Shown here: positions 55,672 to 64,000 of the stretch, one piece after another
Layout of the letters: each line of letters begins with the position of its first letter
Numbering within the stretch: position 1 is the stretch's first letter
Source of the DNA: Knufia peltigerae
Taxonomy: Eukaryota > Ascomycota > Eurotiomycetes > Chaetothyriales > Trichomeriaceae
Assembly: GCA_030247855.1 (NCBI GenBank)
Contig: JAPDRN010000135.1
Location: 1 to 64,000 of the forward strand
DNA length: 64,000 bases
Reading direction: 5' to 3'
The notes under the pieces: model-generated
Database searches by the model: none
What the model saw: the letters and a program-made list of their open reading frames with translations, nothing else
Told to the model about the DNA's origin: nothing
Program-made: the position numbers and the translations under genes

Positions 55672-58092
55672 TTAACCAAGGCCGCAGGTTGAGAGAAGTT
55701 GTTCCAAGACCTTGTGCATATGCGTAGACACACCCCATACCCTTCCGAGACTCTCGAGGAACGTCAAAAACACATTGACTTCATAGAGCAGATTCTCCTG
55801 TCTTTGGCCACCGCTCAAGGTGCCGGTTAGATACTGTCGTACCTGCGTGTCGGAATCGTGCTCAATGCTCTCTGATACTGTGTCAATGTTCAGAAGCAGT
55901 ACGCTGTCCCAGTTGCATTGGTCAGGCCTTAGAATGGTAGAGATACCGGCCAGTAGAAAGCCACAGTACAGTATACCAGCTGAAAACACCGCCATCGGAG
56001 CATTGATCGTGTGCGCGTGACTGGCCGGAATTTCTTGGATGATTTCTCGAATACTCATAGCATGAAGAAGCCCCATGCGTGCTTTGGGACCTCGAAACCA
56101 AGACTCCAAGTCAAGCATTGGTTTCTTCCGGCCACCAACGACGCGCTGTTCAACATTGTACTGTTGGCAAAGCTTACGACAAAACCAATTGAAATCAATG
56201 GCAGAATCAAGACCAATCGTATGCCATCGGAGAAGTATCACCCTCTTGTTCATCTCCGACATGGACAAACTTTGGTCAGCAAACAAGTAGAATCTGGCCA
56301 GACCTCTTGATATGTCCAGTCTCGAAGGAACGCCAATCACGTTCATCCCAGACACCGGGCTCTCCGCCATGAGTGACTTGAATCCCTCAAGCGTTACAGA
56401 GGCAGTCAGAAAAGCCAGGGAAGAGCCCAAATGTCGCACATGGACATTCTCAGACATGGCCGAACTGAACAGCTGCGAAAACTCCTGTCTTCTTGGACAT
56501 CTCGCAATCATTTTGTCTCGCCAAGTCTCGGCATCTGTAGCTTCGAAAATATCGGCTTCTGCTGGCATGGGCAATGAATGAGAAGTATGGCGTTGACATG
56601 TAGGGCCACCACTGTATGTCGAGATTTGGCCGTCAAGCACATAATGTCCCAGTAGTGCTCGTAGCTGCGTCTCTCTTGCAGCCCAAACTCTCCATTTGCG
56701 TTCAAGGACATCGTGACTGTCCAAAAAATCGAAAGGCATGATCTCTTCTTGATCTTCCAGTTCATACATACCTGACCAGCGTGCCCAGAAGAATCCAAGA
56801 CTATGGAAGACTTGTGCGGTGGTTCGAAGGGTGATGTTCTTACGAATCAGCCGACCTACGGAGAGATATTGTTGGTGTGCTTACCTCAGATAGCATTGCG
56901 TATATCTGTCCGAGAAGCGCCGTGAGCACGAGTTGTATACCGGAACATGTATCATAAGGACTTCGGTGCTTGATGAGAGTATGCCACTGAAAGCCGTTTT
57001 AGGTGGTGAATAAAAGGGCCAATTGGTAGTCTTACCGAGGTTGCAACAGCAGTATGTGCTAATCGCCATAGAATCTCGCCCTTTGGAAGTCAGCAACTTG
57101 GCTTGTACCATCGAGGAAGTCCGACCTTGAGCAAATAATCTCTTTTGCCCATAAATAGCGACCCAAGCGCAATGGCATTGAGCAAAAGGGGATGAGTCCA
57201 ATCTTTGAAGACGAATGTAGCTGCGTGCACAACGGGGAAAGATGGGAGGAATTGTTTGAAGAACATATGGAGACATCCATCGAGGAATACGGTTGTGAAA
57301 CCTGTAGTTTGCGCCTCGGACGTGACATCTGCCGACTGTTCAAATTAGATCTAGAATTTCAATCCGAACCTAGCTGCTCTTACCAAGGAAGTGATCATTT
57401 CTGTCAGATTCTTCACAGCACGGGTGCCTCTATGCTGTTTGTCCCCATCAGCTGTAAGCCAGGGCGACAATGGAGTGTGCTCTGATTCAGTTGGTGCAAC
57501 AGCTTGAGATGGCAGGGCCTCAAGAGCAGGAAGATTGGTGAAGTCGGCAGCCAGAATCGATGTGAGTAGGTCCGCAGAGTCCGGCCAATTGAGGGACATT
57601 GTCTCAGCAGGATCAAGTAGCGATTCATTATGTATATCTGCCATTGGTGTATACGTTGATATCGATGGGGCAAGCTCATCTGTCGAGGGTGGCAATGAGG
57701 AAGCATCGGCGTTGGCTGCCTCTAGGGTGAGGTCGAGACGACGTTCGCTGTCGGTGTTGTATCCTTGCGCAGGGCGTTCATGGCGCCTCATATGGCGCGT
57801 TAGACTATCATTTCTGGTGAAACCTCTTGAGCACGTCTCGCAGACAAAGGGTCGAGTTCCAGTGTCTATATATTGTCAGACTGTTTAGACTCACTATCTT
57901 GAGCCTGGAATTCCGTACGTGATCTCTCATGCCTCTGGAAGAAACACCAATCGCCCATGTTAACATATGAGATGTGCGCGGACGGTTTTCTCGAAGCGTG
58001 CTCACCATCAAATGTTCGGCTTTCCCAAAGCTCCTGCTACAATGTGGACACACATGTCTCTTGGCCGATATGATTGAAGACCTGAGAGGCAT
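55672..58092 (-). CDS. C2H2 zinc-finger transcription factor with fungal_trans domain
   Basis: Spliced model of seven exons: 58006-58092, 57919-57934, 57384-57865, 57126-57335, 57036-57080, 56885-56986, 55672-56838 (702 aa). Two C2H2 fingers are assembled across introns: CPHCSRSFGKAEHLMRHERSH and CETCSRGFTRNDSLTRHMRRH; a 16-nt exon supplies RHERSH. An acidic Ser/Pro linker follows, then the fungal-specific domain (DWTHPLLLNAIALGSLFMG, TAQVFHSLGFFWARW, RETQLRALLGHYVLDGQI). Such factors control catabolic or secondary-metabolism genes from the nucleus. It is next to the phenol hydroxylase, same strand, and divergent from the MFS transporter at 58994, so these are its likeliest targets. Confidence 0.9.
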
Positions 58093-58993
58093 CTCGCAAA
58101 CCAGGCTGTTGTCGGTTGCAGGGAGTATTCAAATCGCAAGTCCGACTCAATTGAACGGGTACTGTAACCAGATGAATGGGCTCGGGGCCACAGCTTTAGG
58201 TGCCTTGAGCGAGTGTCCGGGCGAGTCTGCGTGGAAGTCGGGGACTGTTAAGCCCGATTAGGTGCCTTGCGGGCTCCCCGCAGCCGAGGCTCAGGCCGCC
58301 CACGCTCTAAGTAAATAATTACTAGGCCTTCTTATCGGTCCTCCCTACGCCACACATTTTACGTTCCTGGCATTTAAAGCAGCAATACTATTTCGGCCAC
58401 CAGACTCCAAATTTACAGTATGAAGCACGTGAACTTCCTACTTACCGCTCATTCTCCATCCAGATTCCAACAGTGCGTATGATTATCAACAAATGATGGG
58501 TTTTATCATCGAATCAACATCCAACCCCTGTAAGTCGGCGTCGTGACAGCCAGTACGGAGTACTATGGACCGCTTCAGGCGATGGCACGGCCCAGTCGCG
58601 TGTCTCATCCCCATCTTGTTGTGATCAACCCGAAACCGAAGTGTGGCACCTCGTTAAGACGTAGCCCGTACTCCGTACACTATCATCCTTTGGGGCATGG
58701 TCTACGAACATCTCTGGCCCCTTCAACGACCTTCGTTTGGTAGCCGATGTTGTCACCGCCCCCCGAGATCCTTCATATGGGGAGCTACATAAGTTGCGTC
58801 GCTCTGCATAACCGACAATGTCTCATCTTTCTCAGCCTGACCAGGCGACTTTGATTCTTTTTATCAAGAAGCATTCTAAGAAGACGACAAATCCTAAATG
58901 CGCTTGGGCTGTCTGTTCTCGTGATATACAGTCACCCGTTGTCAGGAGATACGGGGGCGACCAGATTTCAATGCTTAACATTCAACGAGGGCA
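58093..58993. promoter_or_regulatory. Divergent region between C2H2 regulator and DHA1 transporter
   Basis: 901 bp between outward-facing starts, with two exact copies of the dispersed 9-mer in opposite orientation (58554-58562 and 58669-58677). Confidence 0.5.
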
Positions 58994-60678
58994 ATGGAAG
59001 AAGGCAAGACTGTAGAGGTACATCCTCCAACCAACGATCTCATTGTCGACTGGGCTGGCGACGATGACCCAGAGAACCCCCTCAATTGGCCCTCGAAGCG
59101 CAAGGGCATCAACATTGCCCTCTTATCGTGCCTGACCTTTGTCACGTAAGTGTTCTCAACCATTCACAGACAGCTGAGAACTGATGCCTCTTTTTCAGCC
59201 CACTTGCTTCATCGATGTTTGCGCCGGGCATCCCTCTGGTCATGAAAGACTTCCATAGCACCAGTGTTTTCTATGCGACCTTTGCTGTCTCGGTCTATTT
59301 GGTAGGCTATTCGTTCGGCCCATTGGTGTTTGCCCCACTCTCCGAGCTTTATGGACGACTGCCTGTATATCTCGTCACGAATGTCCTTTTCATCATCTTC
59401 ACAATCGCCTGTGCTGTTGCACCGTCTTTAGGCAGCCTCATAGGCTTTCGCTTTCTCGCTGGATCAGCAGGTTCTGCACCCCTTGTGCTTGGTGGAGGCA
59501 GTGTCGCGGATCTGTATCCTCGCGAAAAGCGCGGATCCAAGATGGCCGTGTTTTCCATAGGTCCCCTAATTGGACCGGTGGCAGGTAAGCTCGACGAGAT
59601 TGATTATGGCTGTGAGGTACTCACCGTCTCCTAGGCCCTGTGGCTGGCGCCTTTCTGGCCGAGGATGTTGGCTGGCGTTGGGTGTTCTGGGTCATTACCA
59701 TTGCCGTAAGTGCATTCCATTGACGTTCTGTTCAAAATTTATAGCTTTTCAGGCCGGTATTGTCGTGATTGCATGCTTCATCTTCATGAGGGAAACATAT
59801 GCACCGGTACTCCTGGAGAGAAAAGCTGCTCATTTGAGGAAATCCACGGGAAATCAAGACCTCCGTTCAAAGCTGTCCACAGACGACTCACCGCGGAATG
59901 CGATCGCAAAAGCATTCATACGCCCTACCAAGATGTTCTTTATGTCTCCCGTTGTCTTCGTATTTGTGGTGCGTTGCCTTGAGCAAAGCCTCTGACTGTG
60001 ACGTTAAACTTGAACAGGTGTACATCGGCGTCATCTATGGCTACCTCTACCTTCTCTTCACCACAATCACCGAGATTTATGAGAGCGTCTACCACTTCTC
60101 GACCGGTCTGGCAGGTCTATCTTACATTGGAATAGGTGTCGGGATGTTTATTGGGTTAGGCGTCTTCGGAGCGACTAGCGACCGGCGAATTCAGAAGAAA
60201 AAAGCACAGGGAGACGTTTCTCCGGAAATAAGACTGGAAGGCTTGATTCCTGCCGCCATATGCATCCCGATCGGTCTCTTCTGGTACGGATGGTCTGCCG
60301 AGAAACAGATTCACTGGATCATGCCAATCATTGGAACGGGTTGGGTCGGCCTGGGTCTGATTGGAATATTTGTAAGGCGTTATTTGCACATTCTCACTCG
60401 CATTGTCTGCTGACCTGAACTAGCTTGCCGTCCAAACTTACCTTGTCGACTGTTATCCTTTATACGCTGCATCGGTGACGGCCGCCAATACTGTGGTTAG
60501 GTCGCTGGTGGGAGCTTTCCTGCCGCTGGCCGGCCGTCCGCTTTACTCGAATCTGAAGCTGGGTTGGGGCAATTCGGTGCTGGCTTTTATCGCTCTCGCA
60601 ATGGTGCCTCTACCGTTCATTTTCATGCGTTATGGTGCCCGACTCAGGACGCATCCTCGGTTCCAGGTGAACTTTTGA
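58994..60678 (+). CDS. MFS transporter, DHA1 drug/polyamine type
   Basis: Spliced model of six exons: 58994-59145, 59199-59584, 59635-59705, 59753-59968, 60018-60371, 60424-60678 (477 aa). The N-tail has DPENPLNWPSKRKG, the DPxNPxNW pattern of Tpo1/Flu1-like antiporters. PLSELYGRLPVYL corresponds to the loop 2-3 motif and FLAGSAGSAPLVLGGGSVADLYPREKRG to the helix 4-5 region. VGWRWVFWV and RETYAPVLLERKA follow, and TYLVDCYPLYAASVTAANTVVRS is the characteristic helix 10-11 segment. Members export drugs, polyamines or aromatic compounds in exchange for protons at the plasma membrane. Placed next to oxidative genes and a regulator, it may remove toxic substrates or intermediates. Confidence 0.92.
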
Positions 60679-61645
60679 CGGCACGATACAGCCGCTGTTG
60701 CTTATCATGACCTACAGGAGCGGTCAAGCAGGTCTCAGCCTAGTACAACCATGAACATTCTCGTGCCAACCTCAAGCTTGTGGCGACTCTGCTCACCTGA
60801 CCATGGCTTGCAAAACTGCCAAGTCCGAGCATGCTGGATCAAAGAGAAAGGATTGTGCAAGCCCTTAAATGACGAGCCACCAGAATTTTTCAAGCTTGTC
60901 AATTCACGCCCGGCATCCACACAAGGCTGTGAAAAAGCTTTCTCCTTGGCCGAGCTTCGGTTTTTGACAGACCCAATAATTGAGCTTTTACGGGGCATTT
61001 TTCGCCGTCTAGCCCCTAATTTTGCAGATCATGCAGACTTGCTTACGCCTTCCCATCGCCTCCCTGTACCACTACGGAGTACTCCGTCCTTGGTACGACC
61101 ATTTGCCCTCCATGTTGTCGATCTATATACTGTGTCTTCCGACTGATCATATGATATTTTATAGCGAAGGAATAGAAACACATAGTGGGCTAGTCAAGCC
61201 CTAGGGCTGTCGCACCAAAAATGCGTGTTGATGTTGAAGATATCGGGCTGTGAAGGCCGATGCTTTTGTTCCGACGCCGGACCGGAAATGTGTCCGAGTC
61301 AAGTCCGTCCATACAGCAACCCATAAGTTCCACCGGCAAACGAAAACAATACAGGAAGTACTACCCTGCCCACCGGCAAAAGTCTAGATGCGGTATGCAA
61401 ATTCATTTCCACACTGGTACGGAGTATGACACACGCATCAATAGCCGACCTAAATGCTGGGGAAGCCGATCTTCGACCAATATGGCAACCCGAGATGAAG
61501 AATTACGGCTACGACTTCCCATAGCCTACGGAGTATAAAGCCAGTGGGATCAGCATGATGACGATGTCTTCTTTCTCGAACAAGACGACACCTACTGACT
61601 GATCTCCCTGGGTTGGCTCCCACCACGACCATCACCACCGCCGCC
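60679..61645. other. Intergenic with three copies of the dispersed 9-mer
   Basis: Upstream of the sugar transporter. Exact copies lie at 61073-61081, 61418-61426 and 61527-61535, the last about 110 bp before the ATG. A 131-codon ORF at 60751 lacks any domain. Confidence 0.5.
61073..61087. repeat. Near-palindromic double copy of the dispersed 9-mer
   Basis: TACGGAGTACTCCGT is a 9-mer followed by its overlapping reverse complement, forming a dyad centred on AGTACT. Confidence 0.6.
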
Positions 61646-63588
61646 ATGGAGACATTCCACGGCAGATTCGAAAAATACAATGTCGCCCACAAACTACAGA
61701 AGCGCTCCCTTCTCGTCGCCATCAACGCTGTCGCCGGCTTGTCCATCTTCTTCTTTGGTTACGACCAAGGTGTGATGGGTGGCGTCAACACGACTCGTGA
61801 TTATGCAGAGCTCATGGGTTTCGGTCACTGGGATGCAGAAGAAGGTCTCGTCAAGGTTGACAAGAGTCTTTTGCAAGGTGGCATTGTTGCTGTGTAAGTT
61901 GAAATGACCTATCTACATAGATCTCTACCGTGGAGAGTCGAGACAGAGATTGGACGATGTCTACTGGACTACTAGGTCCTTGAGTCTGGCTCGTTCCATA
62001 TGTACCCTGTCTTCTCCCTACATGATAGCACTCTCTGTTTGCGGACCTTCAAAGACGACCTGTTGACCCTTTGGCTTTTCTGCTTAGATATTACCTTCCT
62101 GGAACCTTGTTCGGTGCTCTCATCGGCGGTTGGATAGGAGACAAGTTGGGTCGCATCACCACCATCGGCATAGCATGCGCCTGGGCCATTGTCGGCGCGA
62201 CTCTCCAATGTTCCGCCCAGAGCGCCAACTGGATGTTCTGCGCCCGTGTCCTCAACGGAATCGGCACGGGGATTCTCAACGCCATCACTCCCGTCTGGGC
62301 CACGGAAACGGCAGCGTACACGTCTCGAGGACAGTTTGTGTCGATCGAATTCACCCTCAACATCCTCGGTGTTGTCGTGGCATACTGGATCGAATTCGGC
62401 ACCTCCAAATACGGAGACGGAACTTCACCCTTCATCTGGCGCTTCCCCATCGCGTTCCAGATCGTCCCATTGATCGGTCTTTTGTGCGTCATCTGGTTCA
62501 TGCCCGAGTCACCCCGGTGGTTGGTCAAAGTGGGACGCGAGAAGGAGGCACGGTACATCCTCAGCCGCCTCCGCGGCGACGAGGGTGAAGACCGCGAGCA
62601 GGCCGAGGCCGAGTTTCAAGACATCCGCAACGTCAGTGCCTTGGAGGTGGAAACGTCCAAGCAAAACAGCTACTTCAGCATGCTCTTCGGCATCGGATCG
62701 GGGAAACTACACACGGCCCGCCGCGTCCAATTGGTCATTTGGTTGCAGATCTTGCAGGAATGGATCGGCATCGCGGGCATCACGATCTACGGACCCGAAA
62801 TCTTCACTATAGCGGGCATCAAGGCGAAAGACCGGCTGTGGGTCAGTGGTCTCAACGACATCACCTACATGTTTGCGACGTTGATCTGTGTCTTTACGCT
62901 GGACCGCATCGGTCGTCGGTGGACCTTGTACTGGGGCGCCGTCGGCCAGGGGATATGCTGTTTCGCCGCCGGAGGTCTCGCCCGAGCCACGATCAACGCC
63001 TCTTCCGAGAGCCACAAGACGTCCTTGGGTGCCGGGGCGACCTTCTTTGTGTTCCTGTACACGGCCATCTTTGGGGCCACGTGGCTGACGGTCCCTTGGC
63101 TTTACCCTGCCGAAATATTCCCCTTGCACGTTCGCGCGCGAGGCAACGCCTTTGGTGTGGTCGGTTGGTCGATTGGTAACGGCTGGTGCGTCCTCTTGCT
63201 CCCCACGATCTTTGCCCGCCTCAACGAAAAGACGCTCTACATCTTTGGTGGAGTCAACGTCCTCAGCATCATCGTCGTGTGGGCCCTGTACCCGGAGACG
63301 AACCAACGTACGCTCGAGGAGATGGATCTCGTGTTTGCCTGCGACAGCATATGGACCTGGGAGGCCGAGAAGAACTTTGCAATCTTGAAAGAAGAAAACC
63401 CCGAATTGGTCCAGGCCGCGAAGAGGGGCAACAGCTTCGTCATCGACCCGGAGACCGGCAGGAGGACCAGCATGGCCAGCTCGGCTGCTGCTGCGAGAAG
63501 GGGGAGCTCGAGTCTCGCCGTGAGGAGGCCGAGTGGACCTGCGAAGCCTGGCAGTGTCGTGGAGAAGGACGTCGTGGAGCAGAAGTAG
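61646..63588 (+). CDS. MFS sugar transporter, sugar porter family
   Basis: Spliced model: 61646-61893, 62088-63588 (582 aa); the 194-nt intron is the longest in the window with clear phase support. Family marks: FFFGYDQGVMGGVNTT (helix 1), GGWIGDKLGRI (loop 2-3), VLNGIGTGILNAITPVW, WFMPESPRWLVKVGREKEA, DRIGRRW, WLYPAEIFPLHVRARGNA and YPETNQRTLEEMD. It resembles STL1-like sugar or polyol/proton symporters and quinate-type permeases. The C-terminal tail is long and Ser/Ala/Arg-rich (MASSAAAARRGSSSLAVRR), a likely target for phosphorylation. Start is the Met nearest helix 1; a Met at 61613 would add eleven Thr/Ala-rich residues. Confidence 0.93.
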
Positions 63589-64000
63589 TAGGCCTTTTGA
63601 GAAGGAGGCGTCTCCCCCTCCTCGCCGATCAAATGTATTCCTGGTTGTAAGCTTTGCCCGTCGAGGAACACCATTTCCACCAAAGATCGAGTACTTGGGG
63701 TAGCTATGAGGTGTCTGGAAAAAACAAATCCAAAATCTACTTCTCGACACAGATGATGGCCACTCCAAGTCTGATACCTATAGGCCTAAAGACACGTCCC
63801 GAAATACATTGCCATGGCCATCGAGTATTGAAATCGACGGATTCCAAAATCTCAATCCTATCAACATGTTTCTTTCCCACACGACAGCCTCCTGAGGAAA
63901 CGGGTTGAAGATATTGTTTAGACTATGACGGGAAGCTTATGGTGAAAGGATATAGATAACGATGAGTAAGGTACAGGAGGTCGGTGAACAGAAAGACACG
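63589..64000. other. 3' region after sugar transporter to window end
   Basis: No supported gene; probably 3' untranslated sequence and the start of the next intergenic region. Confidence 0.4.

Noticed and set aside
56508..56798. Alternative splicing in the C2H2 regulator using GTATGT after WSG, leading into another open frame
   Set aside because: The alternative frame has no fungal_trans features, whereas the unspliced frame continues with RETQLRALLGHYVLDGQI.
60751..61146. 131-codon ORF upstream of the sugar transporter
   Set aside because: No domain, signal or splice support, and it overlaps the near-palindromic 9-mer repeat.
1..64000. tRNA, rRNA or CRISPR features
   Set aside because: No tRNA- or rRNA-like stretch was noticed in intergenic sequence by eye, and CRISPR arrays are not expected in a fungal nuclear region; none with regular spacers was seen.

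Overview
The window looks like nuclear DNA from a filamentous ascomycete (Pezizomycotina). The genes are protein-coding and lie on both strands. They carry many short GT-AG introns (mostly about 45-130 nt) with CTAAC/CTGAC-type branch sites, and they include fungus-specific families: Zn2Cys6 and C2H2 'fungal_trans' regulators, a CFEM cell-wall protein and a group X-type hybrid histidine kinase. A Eurotiomycete, perhaps a black-yeast relative in Chaetothyriales, is my inference from the many xenobiotic or aromatic oxidation genes; no marker gene proves it. I found no rRNA, tRNA or intact transposon.

Region 1 (1-18.7 kb) reads as a catabolic neighbourhood. In order it holds the 5' exon of a Baeyer-Villiger-type flavin monooxygenase, a Zn2Cys6 regulator, a flavocytochrome b2-like FMN dehydrogenase, a TfdA/TauD-type 2-oxoglutarate dioxygenase, an MFS sugar/organic-acid transporter, a kynurenine-formamidase-like cyclase, an HpcH/HpaI aldolase, a FAD monooxygenase with a large C-terminal membrane domain, and a classical SDR. 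Two gene pairs in it are divergent (FMN dehydrogenase/dioxygenase and cyclase/aldolase).

Region 2 (19.4-46.4 kb) is mostly cell-surface, signalling and housekeeping: a GPI-type CFEM protein, a 2423-residue hybrid histidine kinase with an N-terminal pseudokinase, two secreted proteins of unknown function, an unrecognised conserved-looking protein, TMA7, a second Zn2Cys6 regulator, an atypical SDR, a DODA-type extradiol dioxygenase and the splicing kinase Prp4.

Region 3 (46.9-63.6 kb) is a second oxidative neighbourhood. It holds a FAD dehydrogenase of the fumarate-reductase/3-ketosteroid-dehydrogenase type, a complete Baeyer-Villiger-type monooxygenase, a phenol-2-monooxygenase-type hydroxylase, a C2H2-fungal_trans regulator, a DHA1-type drug/polyamine MFS transporter and a sugar MFS transporter. 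With the DODA dioxygenase nearby, this is a plausible set for ring hydroxylation, ring opening and uptake, but no substrate can be read from sequence.

The most unusual feature is the flavoprotein gene at 46924-49802. Its only frame-consistent model has 21 exons, including an 8-nt microexon after a GC-AG intron and an apparent one-nucleotide exon at 47133. Other notable signals are a 9-mer (TACGGAGTA) found nine times, only between genes, and paired CCGGTYATTCGG sites upstream of the transporter at 8625. Exon borders were worked out by hand from splice signals and reading-frame continuity; every complete spliced model sums to a multiple of three.
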